64,000 bases of DNA. Source: Sindora glabra (Eukaryota; Streptophyta; Magnoliopsida; Fabales; Fabaceae). The stretch is from the NCBI GenBank assembly GCA_020226215.1, contig CM035236.1, forward strand, positions 53,319,057-53,383,056, read 5' to 3'. The first letter of the stretch is position 1; each line of letters begins with the position of its first letter. Under the pieces are notes generated by a model, which saw only the letters and a list, made by a program, of their open reading frames with translations, was not told the DNA's origin and ran no database searches. A program made the translations under genes and the position numbers. This document shows positions 1-12,759 of the stretch, in pieces.

Positions 1-1376
1 ATTGAATTTAGTACTATGACTTTCCTTATAAGATTTTAAGCCTTATGTTGAGTATTTATCCATGCTTTTCCTTTTTTGTGTATAATTTTTTTTTATAATT
101 TATTTCTTTAGAACTGGCTTTAATTTTTTTTTTATTATATTTACACATACATGCATAAAAACGATAAGGATATTCTTTCTTTGTTTAAGCTAAAGTCAAA
201 TAGTCTAATTACCTTTTTTTTATTGATTAGCTTATAAACATTTTTTAATGAAAAACAAGTGTCTTTACTTAACTTTAGGGATTTATAGAATGTTTGAATT
301 TTTTGAGATAGGTTTTTGAATAAATGTAAAAATTTATGAACTTCATGTTCAAGGGTTAGTTGAAAAAAAGATTAAAGAAAAAGAAAATGAAAAATATAAA
401 AAATGGAAAATGGAAAAGAGAAGAAGGTTAAAAAAGAAAAAAAAAAGAAGAATACGATAAAAAGAATTAGTAAAGAAAAGAAAGAAGTTGATAAGTATTT
501 GAATTTAAAATTGGGTTGTCATGCTGAGTTATAATTGCTAATAATTTGCTCATTCATTTACAGTTTATGTGCTCTATTGATTTATTTAGTTTCTATCCTT
601 TCACATCTTTAATTTTCCTTTTCATTTCCCTAGTCTCATTATAAAATTTTTTTGATTTGTGTTATGTATGTGATTTGAGTAACGAAGATTAGATGATAAG
701 TAAGCTTATAGTAAAGTAATTTTATGGAATAAGATTGAGTGAAACACTTGCTCTAAACACTTAAAAGTTGGAAAGTCAATTTTGTGAGAATCTATGATGT
801 TGATATATAATTTTCAAATGAAGTTGGTATAATAGTTAATTTCAAGTTTGTTAAGATTTTTGTTTATGATATATTGTGTCTCTTAATAGTTTTGATTGTT
901 CCTTACTTGTAGATTTGTGATTTTGAAGTCTTTAAAAAGCAACAATATATTTGGATATGTTTTTATTTTTTATTTTTAAAAATTATTCTTAAAAGTTATT
1001 TTTAAAAATTATTTTTTAAAAAATTATTTTTGAATTCAAGAAAAACAATGAATAAATGATATTCAGTAAAGCAAATAAGTAAAAAATTTATTTAATTACT
1101 AAACTACCATTAAGAATAAAAAAAGGTTCAAAAAAATTTAGAACTTATTCTTTTTTTTAATTTTTAAAACAAGAATTTTAAGAATAGTTTTTAAAAATAA
1201 AATTTAAAAACAATTTGCCTAGTAGAAAATTCTATTTTTAAAAATTAAGAAATAGAAAACTATTTTAAAATAATAAACAAACAAACCAACCTTTAGTCAT
1301 TTCTTTTTTAGTTTTGAATAAAGTTTTACTTGCTCAAGGTCATGTAAAGGCTAAATGTAAAGAAATTTGATGTGCA
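1..1376. other. AT-rich intergenic DNA, no gene seen
   Basis: No reading frame, RNA gene or element boundary is supported here. A purine-rich A/G tract runs from about 361 to 490 and poly-T/poly-A tracts are frequent. At 950-1280 there is a self-complementary AT-rich stretch built of AAAATTATTTTTAAA-like blocks, which may be a worn MITE, but no target duplication is visible. Confidence 0.5.
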
Positions 1377-2719
1377 AAATATTAAATATATTATTTCTTT
1401 CTATTTTATACTTATTAGTGGATTTTATATGCTTAATTTTATATATTTGGTTTTGTTATTTAATTAGGTGTTAAGTTTTCAATATTTTTAAATTGTTCAG
1501 TTAATATTGAATTTTTTCATTATTTTAGATTTCTTGTCATAATTTAAGTTCTGAATGTCAAAATTATGTGATCATTATATTTTTGGAAAGTTAAAAAGAA
1601 ATCTTTAAAACTTTTATGTTTTAGCCAAAACACATTTCAAATATTTGAAGGTCAAATCTGGTTGTAAAGATGAAATAATGATGTTATCTAGCCTAACTTA
1701 TCCATAATTTTTGGACTTTAAATGGAGTTTCGAAGGTCTAAATTAGCATAAACTAGTGCCTAAATTTGCCTAAAACCTAACAACATGATTCAAGACTCAT
1801 TTTAGAAAAGCTACATAGTTTTAGATTTTTTACAATAGTTAGAAGGTTGACCTATGATGTTTTACTACAATAACTCTTTCAGTGTATTTATTTGTAAATT
1901 AGGCTATGAGTTTCTAAAACTAACAAGGCTTCATTCTTTATAATCTTGGAAGGCATATTAACTTAGCCTAAAAGGCAAGATTACACATATTCTGGATAGC
2001 TTTCTCCTCTTTTACAAGCTTTTTCTTTTCATCCATGAAAAACTAACTTTTGAATTAATTCATAAAATTTAAGGCTCATCTTGGTTTGGATTATAATTTC
2101 TTGATCTATAATGTTAATTATTGTTAATTAATTTTTCCTTTTTCTTAATTCTTTATTTTAATTTTCTAAAATCACATAAATTGAATATAAAGTTGGTATA
2201 ATATATATTTAATATCATGATTTAATCATTTTAGTCTAATTCTATGTTGAATTTTGGTTGGTCATTAGAAGTTTCTAATTTAATGGTTCAATTTAACTAA
2301 ATTATATTTTTAAATTTGTTTAGATTTAATTTTATAAATTATAGTGATTACTTGTTCTGCTAATCTGAATTAATAAAATCCCAAATAGTGGTCCAGTATA
2401 GAATTCGTGAATCATTACAAGGGTTCAAAATGATTCTAAGTTAAGAAATTAATTACAATTATTAAATTTGAATTAATTAGTGGCTTGACCACTCTTATCA
2501 TTAAAAAAAATCTAAATTGATCTATGATTAATGTGCTAAAGAGTCTTTAATTTCCCTAAATCAATTTTTTTCCATTTTTTGTGATTTTTTTTCAGTAATA
2601 GATCCTACTAATTTTGAAATCAAATCCACCTAATTTAGCTCTGTTTAAATTCTTGTATTTTGTTTACATATTATCTACATAATTATTCTACTGTGCATTC
2701 TTAATTTTCATAACTGCTT
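1377..2719 (+). repeat. Dispersed repeat R1, copy a (5' part), LTR-like
   Basis: This stretch is clearly similar, though diverged, to 7648-9200 and to 63596-64000. The shared order includes TTAGGTGTTAA-like, CTTTAAAACTTT and AAATGGAGNTNC blocks. Compared with copy b it is interrupted at 2719 by a solo LTR and resumes at 5862, where a CACTAAGGGTTCAACTTAG block matches TGTTAAGGGTACAACGTGG in copy b. A length near 1.5 kb and a TATA-like site in copy b suggest a long LTR, but no TG...CA ends or target duplication were found, so the family is not assigned. Confidence 0.6.
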
Positions 2720-5700
2720 TATAATACCCCAAAATAATATTGTTAAATTTTATTATTTAAAATACCTAAGGAATTTATTTTAACTGACAAGAGTAGTCAA
2801 ATTTTAATTATTCTACTTAGATTTTGATTCAAAATTTTATTTAAATAATTCTTATAGTGATTTTTTCATAATGTTAGAAATATTTTAGTAAGAATGGATA
2901 TGATAATTTAAGGAAATATATGTGAGTGTTAAATAAATGGCTTTCTTAAATCTATAGAATATCAAAATAGGCATTTTTTATGCTTTTCAATTTACTAGAT
3001 ATTATTAGATTAATTAAAAAAGAAGCCTAAATGTTACAAAAGGTAAGTTTTGGGTATAGGTGGTTAAGATAATGTGAGAAAAGAATAATGAAATGAAAAT
3101 AAGTGGTTTGGATTTATTTTAAAAGAAGGCTTTTGTATGTGTGATGTATGGAATCAAAACCTAAAGCTTTATATATCTTTCCCTTTTTCTCTTTACCCAT
3201 GCACTCTCCATCTCTTTTCTCCTTCTCTCATTGTTTTTATCTCCTTCCTTTATTTAGCCATGGTGTCACTGCCATAAGCTATTCTTGTTGGTACGCCTTT
3301 TTTATGAATATCAGCTTCATAATTCCATGATGGAAAGAGTTGAATAGAGTAAGGTGATAACATTTTAGATGAGAGTTCTTTCCACCTCCTCCTATGTTTT
3401 CTGCCACCCAATACCAATGTTACCAACATAACCATTCCTCTATGATACTCTTTCATCTAAATCAATATAAGGGATAATAGATCGAAAAGGCAACAAGTTC
3501 AATAAGCTCTCAATTATCTTTGATGTGATTTTATGCTCAGGTCGTTGTCGCTCTTCATGTTTTCTCCTTCGTTCTCATGGACTATAAGCATGGGAAAAGA
3601 GCTGTTGGAGTTATGGTAGAAAGTTAAACATTCCTTCTTCCTTGATTTTCCAATAAGTTGGGTGATCTTCAATGCTAACAAGTCCACCAGTGGCCTTCTT
3701 AGGAAGAGTTAATCTATTTTTGACAATAATATTTTAATATTTATGCTTACACATGTATAATCTAGAAAAACCCATTATTATACATGTTTTAAATACATGA
3801 TGATGGCTCTTAATAGGATTTTTGTGCTATGGACATGCTATTATTAACATGATTAGAGTATTTATGATGTGTTATATTCTCATATTTTGAATGATTCATT
3901 CTTAAATTAGGAACCTTTAACCATGTAATGTAAAGTGCAATATAGTGATTTCACTAAAATGGAATTAAAAATATAAGAAAATGGACAATACAAGATAATA
4001 GAATAGTATGAATATTATACTTTTTTATAGAATCAAGGTTTTAATATTTTATTTGTATGGTTTTGATTCGAGGAATCTCCATAGTATGGCATATTTTCAA
4101 TTTTTCATGGTTTACTAAAAAAATAATGGATTTACAATGTAAAAGGTTAAAATATCATGATTAGAATTTAGAATAGCAATTTTGGAAAGAAAATGAGTAA
4201 TATCAATTTTATAATTTATCCTAGTAAACTATAGGTAGGAAAATAAGGGAAAGATGTACATAAAATACTCTAGAAATTATAAAGAAGACCGATAATCCTA
4301 GATGATTATATATATCTTGCCAAAATTAAAATTTTAATTAAATTTTATATTTCTTCTTTATATAAGTATATAATTATTCATGTTTATAGTTTATAGAAAT
4401 TCAAAGGCTTTGTAGTAATTTACTTATAATTATAGTATACTAGTTATTCTTGATATTTGGTAATTTATAAAATTACCATTTAATGATATATATTTGCTTG
4501 AGTTATATGAAATTATTTATGATTGATGTGAATATTTATGAAATGCTAATAATTGGCCTTTATACATGTGTAATAGTAATATAGCCATAGTTGTTGCTTG
4601 ATGGTGGCAATTTGGTAAGTGTGAAATTGTAAATGGTAGATATATGGAAAATCCTTAGCCACACATAAAAAGTGTGGTATGATTGTTGAATTACACTATT
4701 GTGATTATGTTTAATGTGTGTTGAAAATTATGTTATGAATCATATTATGATACAAGTGGATACTCGTGGCCATGTCAAGAAAGCACTGTTATTATTGGAC
4801 TATTATGATATATCTAGGAATTATTATGACGAATGATTTAGTTACTTTATGTTATGATTAGATTTTAATTATGATATGTAGAACTGAGCTTTAATGTATA
4901 ATTTATATGGTGAATTATCCTATAAGTGGCATTGAAATTGAAAAATGTGATGAGGGATGATATTATAAATAGTGAATGGGAAATTCTCAATAAAAGTTTA
5001 TGGAAGGTATAAGGTTAATCCGAAAGTCACAATATGAATGTATGTATATTGTTATAAATTGTGAATTGTGTTGTAACATTAAGATCTACTTTTTTTTAAT
5101 ACTTTTGTTTGATATGATTGTAATTACTTGATTTCGATGAAGTTTTATTGGTTATCTAAAATTTTGATGATTACTTGGAATGGATTATGTGTGAAATCAA
5201 AATTGTAGTGTATAAATTTAGCAAATGAGGCTATTATAGATTGTGATATGAAACAAGAAACTTGAGTTATGTATAAGTGAATATATCACCTAGAGACTTA
5301 GTACTTGAAGCTAAAAATCTAGAAATTGAGTTTGTGATTGTTTTATATCTTTATTGCATAATCTATATTTAATTGTTCTAGTTATTGAAAACTAATAATA
5401 AACTAGTAGATATATACTCACTAAGTTTATAAAACTAATCACCTTTCTTTTTAACATTTTCAGAACTCAAATTAAGAATATCAAGTAATGTAGCTCGTGC
5501 TAGAGTCCAAGGAAAATTTGATAGTTGTTATTCTGTTGGAATTGAATTTTTAGGCATTAGAGATATAGAATATGTTGATTATGTATTTGATATGCTGAAG
5601 AGTTTATCTATATATGTGTTTTAAGTTGTTACTAAGTTGTATGTAAAACAAGTTGTATAATTTAAGGCATGTGGCCCTGAGGAAAGTGTCAAAAATAAGG

Positions 5701-5861
5701 AAGATTCTATTTTTTTTTTTTTCATAAAATCTATAATAAAATTAAGTCACCATAGAAATAAAGGGATTTTCATTAGGTAGAATTAATGTAGATAGTGTCA
5801 AGGCTGGTGAAAACTAGATAGCAGGATTCACTTTACTCATGATCAAGTTTGGGTCATGACA
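2720..5861 (+). mobile_element. Ty3/gypsy-type solo LTR (Tekay/Del-like), 3.1 kb
   Basis: It begins TATAATACCCC (expected TGTAATACCCC) and ends GGGTCATGACA. The flanking 5 bp are TGCTT (2715-2719) and TACTT (5862-5866), a target duplication with one change. Inside are a TATA-type promoter near 3168 followed by a pyrimidine-rich leader, and near the 3' end the block TATATACTCACTAAGTTTAT, which also occurs in the solo LTR at 37861-40446. No gag or pol lies within, and no second LTR is adjacent, so it is read as a solo LTR left by recombination. Great length and CCC/GGG-type ends fit chromoviral Tekay/Del LTRs; that assignment is from family knowledge and is tentative. Confidence 0.7.
3168..3177 (+). 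promoter_or_regulatory. TATA box of the solo LTR
   Basis: TTTATATATC stands about 450 bp into the LTR and is followed about 30 bp later by a long pyrimidine-rich run (3180-3250), the usual arrangement at an LTR U3/R junction. A 60-codon open frame downstream is low-complexity and not a gene. Confidence 0.4.
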
Positions 5862-5995
5862 TACTTACATTCACTTCTTTTATTTTTCTTGCATAAAACG
5901 CTTAGATAATTCTATAAACATAATTAATAAATCAATATGATATGATTTTTAAGTGAATCACTAAGGGTTCAACTTAGTTTGATACCTTGTACTAC
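5862..5995 (+). repeat. R1 copy a, 3' remainder after the solo LTR
   Basis: It resumes the R1 repeat broken at 2719. A short stretch including ATTTTTCTTGCATAAAA and CACTAAGGGTTCAACTTAG lines up with about 9090-9190 of copy b. The end is uncertain because minus-strand copia coding sequence begins by about 5961. Confidence 0.45.
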
Positions 5996-7640
5996 AAGTT
6001 TTCTTTAAACTAGTAAATTTAAATTTTTGATTGGTTTCAACCACCGTTAAGTACTTTGTAATTCTTCTAGTAGTAATCCAATATATTTGGCTAGGATAAT
6101 TTAGGTACCTTTCTAGTACACTAATAACATAAGTATATAGGATGTGTACATATCTAAGCACATATCAGGCTATTTACAGTTGCTACATATGGAACATTTT
6201 TCTTTTTCTCTTTTTCAACATCATTTTAAGGATATTAGGACATTGAGAAAACTCACCCTTTGAAATAGGTCTTGAAACTTGAGAGTATGTGAACATGTTA
6301 AACCTCTTTAATACCTTTTTAATGTACATTTGATAAAACAAACCAAGCAAACCTCGAGATCTACCACAAAAGATCTTCTTGCCTAAAACATATAAGGCAT
6401 TTCTAAGATCCTTTATAACAAAGGGCTTTGACAACATTTCCCTTGTCCCAATCAATATGTTCACATTATTGTTTGCAAGAAGAATGTCATTTAGCTATAG
6501 TACTAGTATTACAAAACTACTTGCACTCATCAGCATGTAAATACAATGATTTGTAGCATTCTTTTTGAACCCAAGAGAAGTCACTATCTTATCAAACTTG
6601 AAAGCCATATATGGACTTTATAAGTTTATACACAAGATGTTTTTTTGACTTCTTTTAGAAATCATTTAACTAATTCATATAAATAATCTCCAATATGTCA
6701 CCATTCAAGAAAGTTATCTATACATATATTTGATGTAACTCTAAATCAAAATGAGCTAATAATATCATCACAACTTAAGAAAAGTATTTAGTTGAAACTA
6801 GCAAAAATATTTTTTTTATAGTCTTCTAAATGTAGCCCTTAGCTACCAATGTAACCTTATACCTCTTAATTTCACCTAAAGCATCTTTTTGGTCTTCAAG
6901 ACTTGTTTACATCCAATTAACTTTCAACCTACAAGCAGCTCAACTAGACCTTACACCTAATTCTTATGCATTGAAGTTGATTCATCATTCATAACACTTA
7001 ACCATTCAGAATAGTTTGAACTTGATACTATTTATGAAAATGTTTTGAGATCAATGTCATCATTAATGTCACATTCATGCTCTTACAGATATATTAAATA
7101 ATCATTGGGAATTGTCAACATGTGAACTTTATGGGATCACCTTAAAGGAATCTTTTCAATTTTCTTATCGGTCTAGCATCTTCTGTCATTGGTTCCATTG
7201 GATCATCTTATGGGATAACAAAAGATGACTCTCCCAACATAAATGCTGGTGGCACAATTGTGTTATTTTCAATAAGATCTATGATACGTGGTACTTGACT
7301 CCCACTATCCAATTTATCCTTAAAAAGACAACTTGATTTGATTTGATTACTTTAGTTATATAAGTTAGATAGTAAAATTTGCTAACTCTTAAGCCACTAG
7401 AATACCTAATAATGTATCCACTAACTATCTTTGAATTAAGTTTCTTTATGGAAGGAATATGCAATTTTACTTTAACCCCAAACTCAAGAATGCCTTAGGT
7501 TAGGCTTTTTACTATACAACAAATTTTAAGAGGTTTTACACACTAACTTATTGGGAGCCTAATTTTGAATATAGGCTATTGTTTTTAACATATTACCTCA
7601 TAAAAAATTTAGTTATGAAGTATAGGCTAACATGCACCTT
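5961..7640 (-). mobile_element. Decayed Ty1/copia pol (integrase C-end, RT, RNase H start)
   Basis: Reading on the minus strand from 7640 down, broken frames match copia polyprotein in the correct order. First comes an integrase C-terminal piece (NKSVCKTP..LWYSKKPNLRH, then KKLNSKIVSGYIIRYS, 7279-7464). Reverse transcriptase follows, with KFDKIVTS and QLNDILLANNN near 6470-6600 where the YVDD box belongs, and then YVLGKKIFCGRSRGLLGL and KVLKRFNM (6183-6464). The RNase H approach (RYVHILYTYVISVLERYLNYPSQ, 5961-6161) is last. Stops and frameshifts break every domain, and the YVDD motif is degraded. No LTRs could be paired with it. It faces the plus-strand copia remnant at 9560-11796, so these are two separate insertions. 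Confidence 0.85.
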
Positions 7641-7647
7641 ATTATAT

Positions 7648-9480
7648 GATAAAAAAAATATTTACTATCTTATTTTTTCCTATATTATGTCTCTTAGATG
7701 CTATATTTACTTAATTTCATTGATTAGACATTGTTTATAATTTGTGGTTAATTTTACAATATTTTAAATTTATTCTGTTAATGCTGGATTTTGACATTAT
7801 TTCTATTTTTAATCATATCTTAAGCTTTAGACATTAGATTAAGGAAAACTTTATATCGTTAGAAAGCTTAAAAAGATATCTACAACTTTTATGTTTTAGA
7901 ACAAGCCTAGTTCAGATGTTTTGGCAGTTATATATGGCTGAAAAATTGAAGTTATGTTTTTATCCTAATTACGCTCGCCTTTATTTTTAAGCCATATCTG
8001 GAGCTATAGAGGTCCAATTAATCTAAAACCAATGCCTAAATTCTCACAAGATGTAGACCTACAAGTTTTATGTTCATAATTTATCCAAATTACATTGATT
8101 TTATGATTAAAAATTGATTGGAAATTACACTCATGGGAATTCACTGATGTAACTGTTGGATTCAATTGTCTTATTAAAAATAAGCTTAGGCTTCTAAAAA
8201 TTAGAAAAGCCCATTATTGTAATCCTAAAAGTCATACAATCTAATTCAGTAGTGTTTTAGCTTAATTAAGTTAAATAAATAGGGAGAACTCATTAGACTA
8301 TTCATACTTTTACACAGCATTTAGTAGATAGTTTTCTCTTCTTCTTGTTTTTCTCTTTTATTCTTTAATGGAAGCTTAAACCTATGGTTGATTCAAGGAG
8401 TTAGAGGCTCTTTTCATCTATATTATGAGATTATGAATTATAATGTTATTTTATTTAATTAATTTTTTCTCTTTCCATATTTACTTATGCTAAATTCTTG
8501 AGATTACATGTGTTAAATATTCATTTAGTATAATTGATGTTCATATTGGTAATTTCTAATTTCTTTGCTATTTTGATATTGAATTATGGTTTGTAGATCA
8601 TGGCTTTATACATAGGGTAAAGGGTTAAGGAATTTATTTGGAGGTTTCTAATTTAATTTTTCAATTTAATTGAATTCTATCTTTAAGTCAATTTTGATCT
8701 AGTATAAGGATTATAGTGTTTGCTTAATTAGCTAATCTTAATTAATTAAATATTATATGGTAATCTAGCTTAGAATTCATGGGTTATTATAAAGGTTTTG
8801 GGTAATCCAAGGTTGAAGAATTAATTAGAAAAGTTAAATCCTAATTGACTAATTTAATCTAAATTAGAACTTTTAATTCCTTGAATTAGCTATTTTGCTA
8901 CATTGGTTTTCTTACTTTCTATCTGCCTTGTGTTTTTATTTTGCTTAATAGATTCAATTCAATTTAAATTCACAAACCCCAATTTTGCATTTTGTGTTCT
9001 GCATAATTTTCCATATAGCATATAACATATTGCATCCATTCTGATACAACATTCTATTTTAGTGTATTTGCATTCTATTTTGCATCGTTGCATTAGTTTC
9101 TTATGTTTTTATTGCATAATAAATTAAATAATTGTGTGGATATTGTTAGGAATTCAATTAGAAAAGATAATATCGAGGGATTGTTAAGGGTACAACGTGG
9201 TTATGTCATTTTTCTACATTATTTCTTCAATAAACTAATTTTAACTAATTTTAGTGCATTGTAATGTGTTCACCAAAATTTCAATGCCTTTGTTAGGGAT
9301 CCACTTGAGTTTATCTTTTCCCATATTTCTAACAGTATATTACACAATTCTTCAAGCATTTCAGTTAATAATTGCATCTTATGTTTCTTGTATTTTACAA
9401 TAAATTTCATTTTTCTATGTTTTCTTGCATTCATGTACGTTCTTTGATTTTTGCATGTTTCTCCACCTCAATTTTTCAGA
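7648..9480 (+). repeat. Dispersed repeat R1, copy b (most complete)
   Basis: This is the longest R1 copy, aligned to copy a (1377-2719 plus 5862-5995) and copy c (63596-64000). It starts with AATATTTACTATCTTATTTT, matching AATATTGACTATATCATTTT of copy c. A TATA-like TAAATAAATAGGGAGA stands at 8272-8287. The stretch is noncoding. It lies directly upstream of plus-strand copia sequence and could be its long 5' LTR, but no primer-binding site was recognised at its end, so that link is a guess. Confidence 0.55.
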
Positions 9481-9559
9481 TTTTATCATAATTAACATTA
9501 TCAAATAGCTAGTGAGACCTAAGTACCAAACTCGGAGGAATTAAGTGCAAAACTATGTA

Positions 9560-11796
9560 AAATCAAGTTTCTTGGGCTAAAAACCTTTATTATATGATGT
9601 TGAAAAATGATATACTAACAAACTCTTAATGGTTAGACACTAGTCCAACTATTCATGTCACATTATTTTCAAGTGCTAACAAATCTAACGAAGCTAAGTG
9701 AGGGAAAGCTGATTATGTGATTGGGAAATGGAGACAAAGTTGAAGTGGAGTACATTGGATCAATGAAGTTAAAATTGAAATTTAGACATGAGTTATTATT
9801 GAATAAAGTAGTTTATGTGCCCTCCATTAGAAGGAAATTAATTTCAATTATTGCTTTGAATTTTATTGGACATTGTTATTTTAGTAATGGAAAAGCTAAA
9901 TTACTTTATAAATCATCTATTATGGACACTAGGGCACATTTCTTAAGAAAAAAACATATAGAATCGTAAAGGAAGAAATATTACATAATTTGAATTTCTC
10001 AAGTTTTGGAACTTGCATAGACTACATCAAGGGTAAACTTTTAGCTAGAGCTAGAAAGAAAAAGAAATGTAAAAAAGAAAGTATTCTAGAACTAATTCAT
10101 ACTAACATCAATGGACCTGTAACATTTAGTATTATAAGAGGCTATAATTACTCCATCATTTTCATTAATAATTATTCCAAAATTGGTTAGGTGAAGCTGC
10201 TTAATGAGAATTCAAAGTCACTAAAAGTCTTTAAGTCATTCAAGGTAATAGTTAAGTTAAAACTAAGAAAATAGATAAAGTGTGTCATTTTGATAAAGGT
10301 AGTGAGTATTATGTTAGGTATGATGAGACAAGTAGAACCCTAGCCTTTTGTAAAATACTTATAGTGGTGTGAAATTTAACCAAGTTACAACATGCTTGGG
10401 ACACTAGAGCAAAATGAAATTGCTAAAAGAAGAAATTGAATTGTCATAAACATTGTGAGTTGCATGTTGGGTTATCAAAATTTTTATAGGGTGATGTATT
10501 AAAAACAACATCCTATATCCTAAATTAGGTTTCTAATAAGTTAGTGCCTAAAACCCTTTATGTGTTGTTATATGGTACGAAGCTTAGTTTAAGGCATTTT
10601 CGAGTTTACAATTACAAAGTTAAAGTAAAGTGATATATTCCATCCATAAAAAGAAATTTGAATACTATTAATGGACACTTCATTAAGTATTACAATAACT
10701 TAAAAGGTAACAAGTTTCATTATCTGACTCATATAATCAAGTGATCAAATCAGATTGAGATATCTTGTTTAAGGATAAGTTAGAAAATGAGCACAAAATA
10801 TCATGCATTATAGATTTTACCAAAAATAGCAATATTATTCCATTAGCACCAATATTTCCACTAGTTAATCTAGTATGGCCAATGGCAGAAGATACCAAAC
10901 TAAATAAGATAAATGAAGAGATTCTTTTAAAGAAGTCTCATAAAGTTTGTAGATCAATAACTTCTAATAATTATCTTATATATTAGTAGGAACATAAATA
11001 TGGCATTAATGATGACTCTGATCCTACAACTTTTTCACAAGCTATATCTAATTTAAATTGTTTTAAGTGGTTAAGTGTTATAAAGGATAAAATGGCTTTA
11101 ATGTATAAGAATCAAATGTGAGATCTAGTTAAACTATTTGTAGGTTGTAAATTGATTGGATATAAATAGATCTTTAAGACAGAAAAGGATGCTTAAGGTA
11201 AAATTGAGAGGTCTAAGTGTAAATGGGTAAAGACTACACCTAAAGACTATAATCTATTAGAGACTGTATATACGAACCAACCATATAGTTTTCAAAAGAA
11301 GGGAAAAAAGGATTTTATGTCTAAATTTAAAAAGTTCATATATGGCTTAAAATAAACATCTAAACAATAGTACCTCAAGTTTAACAAGGTAGTAACTTTT
11401 CTTAAGTTAAGGAAGAATATAGTAGGTGTGCATTTACATGCCAATAAATGTGGGTAGTTTTATTATATTGGTACTGTATATGGTGTCATTCTCCTTACAA
11501 GCAATGATGTGAACCTACTGAATAAGACAATGTAAATGTCGTTCAAACATTTTGGTACGAAGGATTTTGGGGATGCCTTATATGTTCTAAATATAGAGGT
11601 TCATCTTTAAAAAATTCCAAGATTTGCTTAGTTTATCTTAGCATATGTTCCTTGAGAAAGTACCAAAAAGGTTTAACATGTCTACTTACTCTTAAGTTTC
11701 CACACACATTTCAAAAAGTAAGGTTTTCTCTAAGTCCTAATATTCTTAAATGATGTTGAAATAAAAAAAATGAAAAATATCCTATATGCATCAGTT
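9560..11796 (+). mobile_element. Decayed Ty1/copia pol (protease to RT), cut by the gap
   Basis: Plus-strand fragments follow copia order. A protease/pre-integrase piece at 9640-9969 carries IGNGDKVEVEYIGS and KVVYVPSIRRKLIS. The integrase core entry at 9990-10190 (LELIHTNINGPVT...GYNYSIIFINNYSK) matches the family's DICGP...DDYSR. A linker follows at 10500-10990. Reverse transcriptase runs from about 11030 to the gap, with KMALMYKNQ, WVKTTPKDY, FKKFIYGLK, ILLTSNDVN in place of YVDD, FKHFGTKDFGDALYVL and MKNILYASV just before the Ns. The integrase aspartate is lost (NNYSK for DDYS) and stops are frequent, so it is inactive. No gag is visible. Confidence 0.85.
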
Positions 11797-11896
11797 NNNN
11801 NNNNNNNNNNNNNNNNNNNNNNNNNNNNNNNNNNNNNNNNNNNNNNNNNNNNNNNNNNNNNNNNNNNNNNNNNNNNNNNNNNNNNNNNNNNNNNNN
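11797..11896. other. Assembly gap, 100 N
   Basis: Exactly 100 undetermined bases, the usual placeholder for a scaffold join of unknown size. Copia RT on the left stops at the gap and does not continue on the right, so sequence is missing or the join may be wrong. Confidence 0.98.
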
Positions 11897-12759
11897 TTTA
11901 ATTAGGTTTTCTTCACAAGAATGTATGATTTTGATCTATATTATTAAATTTTTCCTACATGAAATTTATTAGTTTTGAAACTTATTAATTCTATTATTTC
12001 TGCTCATTGTTAACTATTTTATATTATGTATTTTATTCTATTATATTACAATTACATTTTGGCAATTAGCAAATTGTTCAAAGAAAATCATTGATTGCTA
12101 AACTTTTTGCTTTTTGGATATGAAGAAAGCTTATTAACATTAGAGACATCGGATTATTTATTATTTTTTTATAAGTATTAAGGGTCCTAAAAAAGGAAAG
12201 GTAAAGTTTCCTTTGTAGTTATTTTTTATGTTATGGGAAGGAATTGCGGTTAGCCTTATTTTGCCCTTTTTGATTTGATTTCTTATGAATTGATTTAATA
12301 TAATATCATAGTCAATTTACAAGTTGTTTAAATATATGGTTTTGCTACATGATATATAGATACAACATGAATACATTGCATACAATATAAGAACTATGTA
12401 GTTGCTATTTCAAATTTGCCAATATTTTTCTTTTATGAAATTCAACTGATTTTTGTTATATGTTAATTATCTATTAGGTTAATGTGTACTAGTCAAAGAA
12501 GAAAAAAAAAGGTTAACTTACTGGTCAATAGGCCTAATGAATTGATTTTCATATGTAATGTTATAAATATTTAAATTGTTACCTTTATTATAAAATAAGT
12601 TTAATGTCAGAGTTTGAAATTTTCTTTTTCCATAATTCTTACATAAATGAATTAGGTTTTTAGTTGATCTTTTTTTTCATTGGCTTTACAAAATGAACGG
12701 GGCTTCTAAAGGGCCCATTTTGTGATTTTTTTTGTCCTAAATTGAATCAAGCTTCAAAT
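11897..12759. other. AT-rich DNA, no gene seen
   Basis: No coding signal or element end is supported. The right edge abuts the palindrome unit whose outer end is recognised from its similarity to 31427. Confidence 0.4.
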
